This document shows, one piece after another, positions 20,528 through 34,478 of a stretch of 64,000 bases of DNA. The notes beneath the pieces are model-generated. The model was not told the origin of the DNA and did no database searches. It saw only the letters and a list, made by a program, of their open reading frames with translations. Made by a program: the position numbers and the translations under genes. Location: assembly GCA_011319805.1 (NCBI GenBank), contig SJRY01000234.1, positions 434,001 through 498,000 on the forward strand, given 5' to 3'. Source of the stretch: Macrocybe gigantea. Its lineage: Eukaryota > Basidiomycota > Agaricomycetes > Agaricales > Callistosporiaceae. Each line of letters starts with the position of its first letter. The first letter of the stretch is position 1.

Positions 20528-23500
20528 TTACACGGGCACTTTTCGCTTTTTCCCCTTCTTGGCACCATCAACGTTGGTTTTGGCTCTGGAATGCTGGCCA
20601 TTGGGAAGACTGCCGTTGTATGGTTTCAGTGGGTTTTTTGGCGAAGAGTCTGTACGCGTCCGCCTATGAGGATCGACGAGATCCTCTATGCGCATGCGAA
20701 GTTCTCGCTCGCGCGTCGTCAGATTGCGAAGCGCTTCTTCCTTCTTCTCCTTCTCCTTGCAAATGTCACGATGTCGAAGATTCTGCCACCTATCGATATC
20801 ATCATCAGTAGTGCCATTCTCCAAAATCCCAGAAACACTCACCCTGCGTGGCGATCACACATTTTCTTGCCAGGACACCACCATTCACCCTCATCATCAT
20901 CCGCACGCACGTTGCTTTCGTTGTCCTCCTTTTCGTCATAGCTTTCCAGGACCTCGGCCCCGTAGTCTGCCCACTCCTCGTCCCCAAAGCACAACCTCTG
21001 GTCCCATCCGCAGTTGCCTATCTGTTCCGCCCGAGCAGACGCCAATTGTAGCAATTTCCCTCGCCAGAGCACGACCTCTATCCCTTGCTTGATGTCGTCG
21101 CGCAGCTTTACCACTTGATCTAGCAGTCTGGTCAGTCGCTCAACCTCCCCCTCCTTTCTGCTCTTTTCCTGCTTCGCCTCCACCTTACCGTCCTTCATCG
21201 ACTGGCCGCCACCTTCAAGCTTCATGCCCTCCGTCTCCGGTGCATAGATGACGATGCCCTCTCGTTTCTCTGCATCCTTGACGCTTCCCCACAACTTGTC
21301 TTTCTTCCCGCCCTTCTTCGTCCACGCTTCGAGCCGACTTTGCATGTACTTGATGCCACATTCATCGGAACAGTACTTTGAGAAGGCGCCTCGCGCTGGC
21401 TTGTGGCACGCTTCGGGCGAAGTGGGATTTTCATGCTCGATTCCATTCAAACATCGTTGCTTGTATGTTGTACGGAGGGACAAGTGCGGATTCCCTGTCA
21501 ATAAGCTTCGTTTAGGGCGAAATATTTGAATCGAAAGGCAGAGGCACGTACTCCCGATGCAAGATGGGCATATGAATTGATCTACCAGATCTATTTCAAG
21601 CTCAGGGAAGCCCAAACACAGGGTATGGTACCATTCATCGCAGCGGTCGCAAGCTATCATGAAGCGATCCTCGTCGTACTGGGTCTTGCAGATACAGTAT
21701 AGCTTATCATCCTCAGGAACCTCGTTCTCTTCCGGCGCCTTAGTATCGGCTTCAGGTCCGACAGAGCTACCAGGCAGGACGGATGTGGAACGCGATCTCG
21801 ACGCAGAGTTCTGCTTCGCTGTGTTGGCAGTCAGTTTGATAGCCTCTTTAATAGCAGGTGAGACATGTTCTGGACCCTTTGTCTTCGCCCTTTGAGCAGG
21901 TTTCGAACGAGATTTGGAAGCCACTGCCTTTGTTTTAGCAGAAGGCTAGAAAGAACAAAAATAAAATGCAAGCAGAAAGAAACATAATTATGTCATACCT
22001 TGGAAATACGGTCCTTCTTTTTCTTTTGGGCTTGTAATGGTTTCACCAGGCTTTCTGCTCGATCGTCTGCCTGCTTGTCTTGCTCTTTTAAGACTTCTGT
22101 AGACAATGGAGGTGGGCAAGACCCTCGTTCCAACTCTGGAGTCGCTTGAACGGACGGCGAGACGGCACCAGAAGAGAAAGACACAGACCGCGCCGGGACT
22201 AAAAGAGAATATTCGGCGTCCAGCTGGCTGACGACGTGTTTAGACGACGGTGGTTTATCGGCCTGTAAGGACGGAGATCGGCGGGTCGAGCGGTCGTCTA
22301 TCAGACGCAGCAATTCGTCCTCCACGTCGACCTCCATGCCGAGATCTTCGTTCTTGACGTCTTCCTCTTCTAGCGTTTCTGCAACTAGTTTCGATATGGT
22401 GGAATCGACGTCCATTTCTGCGTCAGAATGGGAAGAGGAATCCTCCTTAGCAGCTGGGAGAACGAGAACGTTTTCCAGTTCCTGCTCCAACGCATCCGCT
22501 GCATCTGGCATCGTCGTACGAGGAGAAGATTGCCCCTTAGCGGTCCTACTCGCGTTCGAGGGACGAGGTGAAGACCAAGAATCAGAGCGCCTTTTTCTTG
22601 ACGGAGGGATATCATCGTCAAAGTGCTCTAAAAACCATTCATGTGCATCCTCCTGCACCTTGACAGATGATGGCGAAGCTGAGGGTCCACTTTCCGCAGG
22701 CCGTGATACGAGGACAGGTTGCGAGATATCGAGTTGGTTGTCTTGAACCTTCCGGTGCTGTCCGACGTCCACGTGCTGGTCAGCCTTCATCGGGAACTGG
22801 AGTGGCGAAGACTGCTTCGCCGATACTTCCTCCAACTTCTTCGCCGCTTTCGCTCTTCCTGCCTGGCTGCCCGGGGGAGTCCTACGACCAGACGAGGTGC
22901 GGACTCGATGAGCATGTGCAGATGGGGGATATTGGGGTTGAGAATGAGCAAACTGTGAGCCCGCCGTCTCGCGGTCTGTCGAAATGAGATCGCTCGTACT
23001 GAAACGCTTCTGTTCGTAATTTGAAAAAGGTACCACGGAATTGGACACGGCAGTGACGGTCGGAGAGCGCACCCGGCCATAGCCAAGACCGCCTGCCGCC
23101 ATCTTCTCTCGCTCACGATCCAGTCTTTCATCATCTGGTGGGGAATTTGGGTGATAAATGCTGCCTGAATAGCGCCGCTTTTTAATGAGATGACTGCCGC
23201 TTTCCTGTGCATCGGCATGTCGTTGATGGAGAGTGAGATGGTCTGTGTGGCCAAAACTTGAGGAAACGGAATCCTTGGAGACCGCTGAATCATGAGGAAG
23301 AAGGGGAGAGTGGGATGAATGATACGAGGGCGTCAACGGTGAGAAGAAGGGAGCAGAGCTTTGGTAAGGTTGGGGACAATCGTGACTCGAGTCTCCGCGC
23401 TCTTCGCCCCGCTGTGTGACATGGTCATAACGAGGTTGGTATTGTTGCCGTACGGGTTCAATGCTTTGCCTAGGACTCGAATGAAGAGTAGGAGAGCGGC

Positions 23501-23981
23501 CGTCGTCGTACACTTCTTGAGTCGGATACTGCATCGGTGATGCATGAGACATGTGGCGGGACGACGACCGACGCGACCAAGACAGATCTTCCGTTGCAGC
23601 GTACTGGTAGTCATAGCGCGTCAAGGTGTTGTGGGGAGAGCGCGGTGAAGGTTGCGCTAAAACGGGACTGGTGCGAGGGGCAGCGTCAGGTTCGGGATTG
23701 ACAAGGCGGCGACGTTCCTCGGTGGCGGCGTGTACAAGGGCTTCTAAGCCAAGGTACGACGGTTTTCTTTGCTGACCATGCGTACTGAGGGAAGACGGGT
23801 GTGTATCTTGTGGTGAATGGCTCTGCGGCTCAAGATGCGAATGAGGGAGCGGTGAAGACGCCAGTTTCGCGTTGGAACTGAGGAGACGAGGTACAAGAAC
23901 GACGTCCTCCTGCTGTGGCTGGATGGGCGGGGAATCATCCGCACAGAGCAAAGAAGAGATATCAAGCCTCCGCGAGGCCAT
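20528..23981 (-). CDS. SPP1: SPP1/CFP1-type PHD-finger protein of the Set1 complex, with a long N-terminal extension
   Basis: The chromatin-reading subunit that guides Set1 H3K4 methylation. The C-terminal half holds a C4HC3 PHD finger (LYCICKTQYDEDRFMIACDR, then WYHTLCLGF and QFICPSC). The second Cys-rich finger seen in Spp1/CFP1 follows (CLNGIEHENPTSPEACHKPA, SKYCSDECGIKYM), then a coiled segment (VERLTRLLDQVVKLRDDIKQ), a third Cys/His cluster (WWCPGKKMCDRHAGW) and a Lys-rich tail. An intron at about 21942-22001 joins this in phase (RISK to PSAKTKAV) to an upstream exon of ~660 residues. That exon is Ser/Pro/Gln-rich with no known domain, so the protein is ~1100 residues, far longer than yeast Spp1. 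The alternative is two genes, but the phase and splice signals fit one. I chose the start at 23981 (MASRRLDISSLLCADDSPPI); the frame has another ATG further up. Confidence 0.87.
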
Positions 23982-24521
23982 GATGGAGGAGGAGGGACAA
24001 GTTGTTTGCTTGACCAAGCAAGACCAGATTGCGAACATATCCTACATAGACACAATATACACACTTGTAATGTACAACGAGACATTGCGATGAAGCCCAC
24101 ACGGAAACCAACGAAGGGTTGTCCGCCCGCGCCGCCCACGACAGCGTCAACAAGCCCACCGCACCCAAGTCCCATCGTTCGCAGCATATGCCTTCTTGGT
24201 CTGCAGCAAGCTGTACGGTCTCAAGGTCCTCGATCCACACCAGTCCTTGATGGCGGGTGAACCCTCGTCGAGATGCTTTTGAGCTGCTGGGATATAAGCG
24301 TTTGGATAAAATGTAAAGAAAAAGAGAATAAATAGGGAAGGGGGAGAAGAACTGTACAGTGGTGGCTTACTGGGACCCCGTGACTTTCGGGGTCCTGGCA
24401 TCGACAAAAATTCGCAGTCCAGTCCCATCGTACCTCCACGTCGGCGACGATCCCAGACATCAGTCCCAAAGTCATTTCATCCTTTTCCAATTGACTGTCT
24501 GTGAACAGGGCCCCGTCAAAC
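23982..24521. promoter_or_regulatory. Divergent promoter region, SPP1-type gene and STM1
   Basis: 540 bases between divergent starts. The minus-strand open frames here are upstream read-throughs of the SPP1 region and carry no motif. No gene supported. Confidence 0.5.
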
Positions 24522-25727
24522 ATGTCGGTGGCCACAAAAAATCCGTTTGCCCTCCTGGACGGTCCGTCCTATCTTCTGCGTTGTCTTATCTATCTCCCAA
24601 CTGATCGTACTTTGTTCATCCAGCTGAAGGCGACTCGAGACCCACAAGTCCTGCCCCCGCACCAGCCGCTCAAGCCCCTGCTGCGCCCCCCGCCCCGCCC
24701 CGCACCTCGCAAAGGACGAGGGGAGGCCCCGCTTCTAGGGGTGGCAAGTACTACTCGCGCGGTGGAGGCAACAAATCCGCTGCCAAAGATTCTGCTGCAA
24801 CCCAGAACGGTGCAGAGGAGCCGCCTGTTGAGAACCAAAGGAAAGGTCAGTCTTTGCACTACTCCTCTTGATGATTTGTCTCAAGTTCAATCATTTCAAA
24901 AAGTTGAGGGTCGAGGAAGAGGCCGCGGGTCCAGAGGAGGACCCGGTCGCGGCGGTCGCCGTCCCTTCGACAGACATAGCCAAACCGGCAAGACGTGGGT
25001 AGCACCTTTTTTCCGACGGCCTGCAGCCAGAATTTGAACCTGATTTTCATCAGCGACTCCGAGAAGAAGATCCAGCAGTCTTGGGGAGGTGCCGACGGAA
25101 ACACCGAGCTCAAGCAAGAAGAGGCTGCCACCGTCGATGCCGCAGCTGAGGAGGCTGCCGCTTGGGGTGTTGAGGCGTCCAACCCCGGGGAATGGGAAAC
25201 GTCTGCCCCAACTGGCGATGCTCAACCCGCAGCCGAAGGCGAGAAAGTCGAGGGTCGCCCTCGCAAGGAAAAGGAAGAGGAAGACGATAACACCTTGACC
25301 CTTGACCAATATCTCGCCAAGCAAAAGGAAAAGGAATCCATCATTCCGAAGCTGGAAGGCATTCGCCAGGCAAACGAAGGGGCGGGCGGCGATATCTGGA
25401 AAGACGCTGTGCCTATCCAGAAAGACGACGAAAATGCTTATTTTGTTGGCAAGGTTAGCCGTCGTTTGTTCCTTTCGTAGTCACCGTCTCTCTAAATTAC
25501 TTGTTCAGACCAAGACCACTCCCAAGGCACGTGCCAAGAAAGAAGAAAAGATTTTCATCGAAATCGAAGCCCGCTTCGAACGACCGGATCGTGGACGTGG
25601 GCGCGGTGGACGCGGTGGCGACAGAGGCCGTGGGCGCGGTCGTGGCGGCCCCCGTGGTGGTCGTCAGGCCACCAATGCTCCCGTTGTTAATGTCGACGAC
25701 GAAGTTGCCTTCCCCTCGCTGTCTTGA
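24522..25727 (+). CDS. STM1: STM1/HABP4-family ribosome-associated RNA-binding protein
   Basis: A relative of yeast Stm1 and animal SERBP1, which clamp or preserve idle ribosomes and bind mRNA. The start at 24522 gives the family N-terminus MSVATKNPFALLD. After an intron come a Pro/Ala-rich region, an Arg/Gly-rich RNA-binding patch (RGRGRGSRGGPGRGG) and the HABP4 core (TLTLDQYLAKQKEKESIIPK). A second, longer RGG region (GRGRGGRGGDRGRGRGRGG) precedes the C-terminal DDEVAFPSLS at 25727. Four introns keep phase. The RGG tracts suggest arginine methylation. The core motif QYLAKQKE fits STM1/SERBP1. Confidence 0.9.
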
Positions 25728-26103
25728 AATCTCCAAGTAACTCTGGCGGCCTTGACTCATATGCATGAATTTCTGGTGGTGTAAGCTGTACTGCTACTTC
25801 ATGTTCCCCTCCTTGAATTATTCATGCATATTTTCTAATCCCCTCTTCTGTCCATATCTTGCTCTTACCTTCCCTTCTTCCCTTCTTCTTTTACTGCTAT
25901 CCTTTGAGATATCATCTTTGCCATGGTCCACGAACGAAAGACATGACAATTTACGAATATGTGAGAGCAATAGATCTATGAGAGCCACTGGTTTAGAAGA
26001 GGTTGGAACTCGGCTAGTCCACGTGTTTACCTGGTTTAGTGCGGAGCTGATAAGATCATTTCTCGGGATGAGCCAAGCTATAGACGCACGTATACCCCGA
26101 AGC
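25728..26103 (+). other. STM1 3' region and upstream region of the phosphatase gene
   Basis: 376 bases between two same-strand genes. It includes a pyrimidine-rich stretch near 25860-25910. No further gene is seen. Confidence 0.45.
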
Positions 26104-27256
26104 ATGGTAGAGAAAATATACATAGCACGACACGGTTAGGCGTTTCTTGTGCTGGTGCTTCCCAGGTCGTTTTCTGACATCGACCAGGATTTCGGTTAAA
26201 TTGGCTCACCTCCAATTGGTGGGTTCACCATTCGCGCTCCCATCCTCTTAACGTGATGCAAGCTTTCACTGAAGGAAGAGCAAAACCGGATTAGCACGCG
26301 ACCCTCCTTTGGCAGCATACGGTGAAGTTAGTGCAAGGTCCTGCAGCGGCGTTTTATGGCTTATTCCCGTGGGTTATTATAGACCCAAGCTCAGGAGCTT
26401 GCAGATTATCTTTTAGCACTCCCAGAGAACGAACGACCCACAGCGATTTTCTCTTCTCCCTATTGTCGGTGACCACCCTGTGATGTACTTCCATTGCTAA
26501 TCCCATCGTGATCAGATCGTTGCCTGCAGACAGCCCAACCTACGGCCACCACACTAGGCATCCCTCTGTTCGTGGAACATGGTTAGACTGAGTCCATGAC
26601 ATCCATGACCTGCACAACATCGTCCCAAAGCCAATTTGCAATCTTTTTTAGGCATTTCCGAATGGTACTCGCCAGTTATGCCCGGCACTGGTCTTCATCC
26701 ACGACCTGGAAACGCAGAATCCCTCAAACAATTCTTCTCACAGATTGACACTTCATGGTCGTCAGTTTGGTACCCTTCCCGCAAAGGCGAGGATGTGGAG
26801 GAGGTCCTTGACCGGACCGATAATTTTCTTCAGGTTTTCATTCCGGAGGTCAAGCGCCAATTTTCTGGGAAACATTCCAAGATTTTGCTTGTAGGACACG
26901 CTGCCTCTGTCATCGCCCTGGTGAGGAGCTTGTTGGGAGACAGGTCGCTGCGCTTAAGAGTTGGGTGCTGCTCGTTGTCGGAGTTCGATCGATTCCCGAA
27001 TTGCCGAAGTGTGCTGGGCAATTGGGAAGCGAAAAAGCTGGCGGACGGCGCACATCTCAAAGACGGTGCGTCAAGGGACTGGGGATTCGAGGACATAGAA
27101 ATTGAGAACGGCAAAGTGGGTAGATCCAGACCTCAAACTGCGGCATCAATTCACCAGTCCACCGTCTAGGTCGTAGAGGATCCTGGCGTGCCAGGAACGG
27201 AGAATGAAATAGATACATGTTCAGGCCCTCAAATACAAATTTCGAGCAATCTTTGA
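26104..27256 (+). CDS. Histidine-phosphatase superfamily protein, TFC7 (TFIIIC tau55)-like
   Basis: Branch-1 histidine phosphatase fold. The catalytic motif ARHG lies in MVEKIYIARHG at the start, spliced to FRLNWLTSNW. Later exons read GLARDPPLAAYGE, QAQELADYLLALPENERPTA, IFSSPYC-RQTAQPTATTLGIP, VEHGISEWYSPVMPGTGLHP and ILLVGHAASVIALVRSLLGD with the second catalytic His. The end is GASRDWGFEDIEI and, across an intron, VVEDPGVPGTENEIDT, with TGA at 27256. About six introns. This arrangement matches the fungal group containing the yeast TFIIIC subunit Tfc7/tau55 and its paralogue. Whether it is a transcription factor subunit or a metabolic phosphatase cannot be read from sequence. It is convergent with MEMO1. 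Confidence 0.85.
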
Positions 27257-27361
27257 CGACGTCCTTGCTTGAAATCACTGTGACAGATGGTCTCTTACAA
27301 ACAATTTAATGTACATTATCGCAGTAAAACGACTTTGAGCGGTGTGATTACCGTCGGCACT

Positions 27362-28709
27362 TCAAATGCGGACCCAAGCGCTAGCGTAGCTGACACTGGA
27401 ATCTCGGATGCTCCTACACGCACTGCTCTGCTGGTATCGCACCCATTGCATGGTGGCATTTGCCTGATGTTCTTTCTCGAGCATAGTCAGAGCTCCGAGC
27501 AGAACACCAATCGGATGGCGCCCACAGATCGTGTTCTTGGTCCTAGATAGATACGCGGAAAATTCGTCGTGTGCAGCCTCCGCAGTCAAAGGTGGCAATG
27601 TCAATTTCTCCATCGCCTCGTGATCGAGTTGTTGAATCGAGGCATGGATAGGATTCGAGGCAGAGGGCGACACCGATCGTGAAAGACGGACGGCTGGGGC
27701 ATTACCAGGGGGTGGCTCCGGATAATAGTAAGTATAAGAAAATCTAGTACCCCTGCGGAAAGTTCAGTTAGCGTCTTTCTACAAACCCGCGCAGGCACCT
27801 TCTCACCAGTGACAGAAATCGCTCGAGACAACGAAGACGGTATCTTCTCTGCGGAGATGTGGTGCAAGGATAGACCCAAAGCGAGCCTCTTGCTCCTTTG
27901 AGATCGCTCCAACAAGTATAGGAACAATGGTTATTTCTTTCCTGCCGTCGGGGAATAAGGAGTTGGGTAACATAATCCGAGGATGACTTACCCTTCAAAT
28001 ATTTTTCTTATATACGGGAGATGCATTTCTATGGAGTGTTCTGCCTCGTCCGTGTGTAAAGAAAGCGCCTCGAAGTCACCTGTGGATCTGAGTTCTTCGA
28101 TAGCTGGCACGAGATATTTGGATCAGTGCAAGCAACGGTCCGACGTCGTAAGGACGTACTCGCAAGGTCCAGCGGCAACTTTCCAATCGGCGTCTCATAT
28201 TCTTTACACGAGGACAGAGCACATGTCTGCAGGTAGAAATGATGCGACGGGCCTAAGATAAAGACACGTTTGCTGGATCTCGCAGATCAGGATTATGCGC
28301 GGAATACGGTCAATTGACATGCAGCGAACATTCCCGTAGTATCGATGCTCTTGTACGCCCAGGCCGCAGTTGTCCCGGAATATGCATATCCAGCGTGTCT
28401 GGACGCTGTCGATCAGTGTCGAGATTAAGCAAAGATGGCGAGCCCTAACGGTGCAACGATCGCCTTGCATCCTTGGACAGGAAATGCTTCATCGATCGGG
28501 TTCACAGCTTGCAGCCATGTCGATAGTTGGTTATTGAGTTGTTGTGCTGAACAGGCATGAGGGATGGATGGCCAGTGGAAATTACACCGTCGTACCATCG
28601 TCTGTGTACCAATCACCGGCATGCGAGGCGGCTCTAACGCTAAAAGGATGTGAGGATCGTCAATGACTACAGCAGCTCGAAGGACTCGCGTTCCGTATCT
28701 TGAGGACAT
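27362..28709 (-). CDS. MEMO1: MEMO1 family protein
   Basis: A conserved single-domain protein linked to redox and cytoskeletal signalling in animals and yeast. Exons join as [112 protein letters not shown] and [20 protein letters not shown], ending [20 protein letters not shown] at 27362. The metal-site-like residues of the fold are present (His in SHAGDW, His pair in GPSHH, Cys in DFCHW). About seven introns. The first exon is not settled: ATG at 28709 (MSSRYGTR) does not join the SHAG exon in phase by any splice I can see, so the true start or a base may be missing. eL32 ends 156 bases upstream on the same strand. Confidence 0.9.
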
Positions 28710-28865
28710 GATGTTAATTGTCTGAAGATCGTGGCACGCAACTGAAACAGATATGCCCAAAAATAGTTGATCACCACAGATGTTCAAGTCGCATGGGTGC
28801 ATGAGTTATTACTCCAGCATAGGTCAAAGTACATGGTGAAATGCGATAATAGAACAGGCAATCCT

Positions 28866-29478
28866 CTACTCCTCCGACCGTAGGCGGGCAGCAGGGTTTG
28901 TGACCTTGATGCCCAAGGCCTTTGCTCTGTGGATCGACGGATTCAGAGGGAAAAGTCAGTAATAAAAGAACAGATGAGATACCTCTCAAGAATTATTGTG
29001 CGGTTTCGGCTCGAGACGTTGTGGGCAATCTCAGCAGCAAAACTTTTGTTGTGCATGAGAAGGAGATCCACTTCCCGAGCATTGTTGACGACGAATTTTT
29101 TGAGGCCATTTGGCAAAAGGTGGCGTGTCTGAGATGGCAGATAAGGCGACATCTGGCGGCATACACTCACTAGCGGATACCGACCTTTTTATTGCTACCG
29201 TATCCGATCTAAAAAAAAAAAGGCGGTAAATGCGATGAACTGATCGAGACGACGAGGTTCGTACTTTCGGCATAGGTGTCTGGCCTTTGAAGCGACGCCT
29301 GACTCTGTTATCAATACCCTTTGGCTTTCTCCATGCCTCCTTCACACTCTTGTACCGATCCGACTGGTGGCGCCTGAACCGACCAAGAAAATTAGAATAA
29401 CAGGCAACTGGAGTGAATCGCAGGGACAGACTTGAATTTCGTCGTGCGTTTTTTGACAATTGGGATCTTGACGACCAT
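28866..29478 (-). CDS. RPL32: 60S ribosomal protein eL32 (RPL32)
   Basis: Large-subunit ribosomal protein. The start at 29478 reads [16 protein letters not shown]. Splices give [77 protein letters not shown] and [19 protein letters not shown], ending at 28866. Four introns, all in phase. Length is ~130 residues, as expected. It is divergent from the PASK-like kinase. Confidence 0.96.
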
Positions 29479-30047
29479 GGCAGTCTAAGGCAGGGGAATG
29501 GTCAGAAACTGGTCGAGGAAGGACCGACGGAAGGTGTAGCCCATTGAAGAGTCATCCAACGAGTCCGCTTCAGCATCCAGCCATTCCAGACGGGAAAAGC
29601 AGCCACAATCAACGATATCATGTTCATAGACGCCAGAAGTGCGAATTGCATGCCTTTGAGCGGCGAAAAAGGATGAGTACTCACTGTTTTGTGCGGCTTG
29701 AGGTGGACGGCGCTGTTGGCGACAGACACGAGTGAATCAAAATGGTATGTGATTACGTAACCTATTCAGGTACCCCGGTCACCAAGAATTTTTTCTCGTT
29801 TTGGTTGGCACGATATCGCTCAAGTTGGCGGACGTTGATGTGGAAGGCCAACGGGTGATAAGAGGTCTCGGCACCCCACAACTGTGAAGGATAGCGCCGG
29901 ATGAGGGTGTGTGAGTGAGGGAAAGGGCGGGGCAGGGCGTCTAGAAGTCTCAAGATCTCACTCACGTGTTGTGTGAAATTGCTGTGGCCACTGAGATTGA
30001 TGAACAACGCCGAGTTGTTCTCAGACTTGCCGTTCCAACTCTGTTTT
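29479..30047. promoter_or_regulatory. Divergent promoter region, eL32 and PASK-like kinase
   Basis: 569 bases between divergent starts. The minus-strand open frames at 29502-29729 and 29762-30139 carry no family signature and are probably the eL32 leader and read-through antisense to the kinase start. Confidence 0.5.
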
Positions 30048-31903
30048 ATGCTTTCAGCTCCAGCGGTAGATCTCACATATGAAGACGACGATTGGAGGAC
30101 GCCGACTCTGCCACCCAAGTTCTGTAGGCCGACCAGCATCAGCAGCTGGGCAGTTACCTCAATCGGACGCGGCTTCGACTGGAACGACGACGAAGACGAT
30201 AAGAAACAGCAGCTAGAGTATTCTCCCCATCAAGACCTTGATTACATCCAAAAGACAACCGAGTCACCACATGCCCGCAAACACAATCATGCCTTCCTTG
30301 ACTCAGCTGCCCCTCTGTGTCCTCGTCTATCACCGACTACACCCAATCTAACCGTTCGCATGCCGACCTCGACGATCACCGCCACGGAAACAGTGGCTTC
30401 GCCCATTCAATCGGCGACATCTTCTCCAAAAATACCTGTTTCCGCCTCTTCATCTTCAGCGTCCGCTCCTGCACGGTCGGCGCCTATTCGCTCTCCTTCT
30501 TCTCCACGTCCTCGCCGGCGATCCTCCCGACAGCGGGTGTCCCTGATCGCAGGTCGTGTCTCCATTGCACCTATTGATTCTCCATCGAGCCCGCTTGTGC
30601 TTCCTCAGAGCCTTCGTCGAACAGACAGTTCAAATAGCTTCTTGAGCATTGACCCTAGCACTCGGGCCCCGACACCGTCATCTGAAAAAGAGTCGTTTCT
30701 AGGCGACAAAACCATAGCCGATTTCTCCATCGAGGGGGACATTGGGAGAGGCGCATACGGACTAGTGAAACGGGCCAGGGAGATCCTTCCGGACGGTTCC
30801 AGGGGGGTGAGTTCCCGGCACATTCAAACCGTTATCGATGTCGTTGAACAGATGCTGTTGTAGCCGACCGTTGTCATTAAGCAAGTGATTAAATCTCGTA
30901 TCCTTGCGGACTGTTGGAAGAAACATCCCAAACATGGCACGATACCCATAGAGATTTATGTCATGTCCGCGATCTCCAACACACCATATATTCTCCCGCC
31001 TCGTCGGCCATGGGACCCGTCGAGGTTTTCTCCGTCGAGTGAGAACAAGTCTGAAGATGGGTGGATAGAGGGAAAGACGGTCAAAGGGCATCCGAACATC
31101 TGCCCATTGCTCGAGTTCTTCGAAGATAGCCACTTTTATTATCTGGTGCTCCCGTCGACGACACCGGAAAGGCAGCCCGATCAACCATCCCCACCCTCTG
31201 ATCTTTTCGACTTGGTGGAAGCTTATCCACAAGGACTTCCGGCAAGTTCGATAAGAACATACTTGGGGCAGATTGCGGATGCGCTCCACTTTCTCCATTC
31301 GCAAGGCATCGGTGAGAAGGCATCCCCTGCTTCCCCTGTCTGTGTCAACCGCAACCAACTCATGATGACTCATTTTAGTGCACCGCGATGTGAAGGACGA
31401 AAACGTGGTGCTCGGCCCATCGGGCAAATGCATTTTGATCGATTTTGGAAGCTCGGGCCTCATAAGAAAGCACGGATGGGACACGTTCAGTGGAACGCAA
31501 GTGTTTGTTTAAATGGTTGGGACAAGACAGAACTAAGACACTTTACAACAGTTTGGACTACGCCGGGCCGGAGATCTTACGAGGAGAAAGATATCACGGC
31601 AAAGAACAGGACGTCTGGGCATTCGGGGTGGTTGCGTATGTGCTGCTGATCGGTGAATGCCCGTTCATGACTGCGGAGGAGACACAGGAAGGGCTAGAGT
31701 CACCCTTTGCGAATGCGTCGATCGCGCTAGATGAGCGGTGTGCGGATGGGAAAGAGCGGGAGGGGGAAGAGAAGGACGGGGGTAGTTCTCTCGGAGACGC
31801 AGCGGCACTGGTGCGGGCGTGTTTACAGCTGGATGTGAACGCGAGGCCGACGTTTGAAAAGATTCTGCGGAGTAAGTTCCTGGCTGGTGACGGAGGATGG
31901 TAG
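30048..31903 (+). CDS. Serine/threonine kinase with PASK (PSK1)-type catalytic domain
   Basis: The N-terminal ~200 residues (MLSAPAVDLTYEDDDWRTPT onward) are Ser/Pro-rich with no PAS domain visible. The kinase domain starts FSIEGDIGRGAYGLVKRA (Gly loop), then PTVVIKQVIKSRILADCWKK with the ATP Lys. Other parts are GHPNICPLLEFFEDSHFYYL, IVHRDVKDENVVLGPSGK (catalytic loop), ILIDFGSSGLIRKHGWDTFS (DFG), SGTLDYAGPEILRGERY and QDVWAFGVVAYVLL. These are the signatures of PAS kinases, which tune sugar partitioning and translation in yeast. Inserts lie between lobes (LPPRRPWDPSRFSP). Three introns; the last has a GC donor. ATG at 30048 is the likely start, though an upstream in-frame ATG exists at 29973. 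Confidence 0.88.
31497..31551 (+). other. GC-AG intron in PASK-like kinase
   Basis: The donor is GCAAGT after GGAAC and the acceptor is AACAG. Splicing restores SGTLDYAGPEI, the conserved activation-loop end. The GT three bases further in gives the wrong phase. Confidence 0.85.
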
Positions 31904-32243
31904 ACAAGTCACGTGTATTGTCTTTATCAGCGATCAGATCTCAATCGATAAAAAAAAATTTCAGCCATCGAGGGAGTATAACTAGGCCAAACACTCTGAT
32001 CGCAACCAATCTGCCCTTCCTCTCCCCAACCACCATCTTCTCTTCGCCTTTTGTCCGTTTTCTCGCAAAAGTGAGTCTTTCCTCCTCTTTCCCCGTCTTT
32101 TCTGTCCCTGCGATTTCCCTTCGACTCCGCGATCCAGATGGATTTCGTTCCTCATGACTCGATGCACCCCCCCGGAATTCCCTCTTTCATCGTCTGCGAT
32201 CGTCATGTACTGACTCTCGTCTGTTCTCTAGAACTAACATAAA
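31904..32243 (+). promoter_or_regulatory. eEF1A promoter, CT-rich leader and 5' UTR intron
   Basis: A pyrimidine-rich stretch at about 32009-32060 is followed by a leader intron with GTGAGT donor at 32071 and CTAG acceptor at 32231, leaving 12 bases to the ATG at 32244. CT-rich leaders and a 5' UTR intron are usual for highly expressed fungal genes such as TEF1. Confidence 0.65.
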
Positions 32244-34168
<1,925 letters not shown>

Positions 34169-34478
34169 AATAGATGTAGAACCATTGCATTTTTCTTTCT
34201 CTTTGGTTTCTTTACTTCTTTTTCGTCTCGCCTCCTCGGTCCTCATTTGTGTCCACGTATCATTACCATCAATCTGTATCCACGCTAACGATCCTGACGA
34301 CTTTTTCTGTCGCCCGAATGTATCCTGCGGAAAAAGAATGTCTTTGTATGTCCATACCCCATCCGCTTTTTGCCGGTATCAAGAATATCCCAAGTTCTTG
34401 AATTTTCAAATGCTAGAGATTGCTCATAGAATCGGATACAAAGACGAAAAAAAACCTAGGCACATTGCATTATAGAAA
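34169..34478. other. Convergent 3' regions, eEF1A and MID2-like gene
   Basis: 310 bases between two stop codons of facing genes. It includes a T-rich stretch after the eEF1A stop. No gene seen. Confidence 0.5.

Noticed and set aside
24147..24535. Minus-strand open frames upstream of the SPP1-type gene
   Set aside because: They lie in the divergent promoter region, lack motifs, and have no splice link to the SPP1 start.
29762..30139. Minus-strand open frame of 125 codons opposite the kinase start
   Set aside because: No family signature, and it overlaps the kinase's first exon and the promoter, so I take it as a shadow.
31498..31510. GT donor for the last kinase intron (GTGTTT)
   Set aside because: It gives the wrong phase for LDYAGPEI; only the GC donor six bases before it fits.
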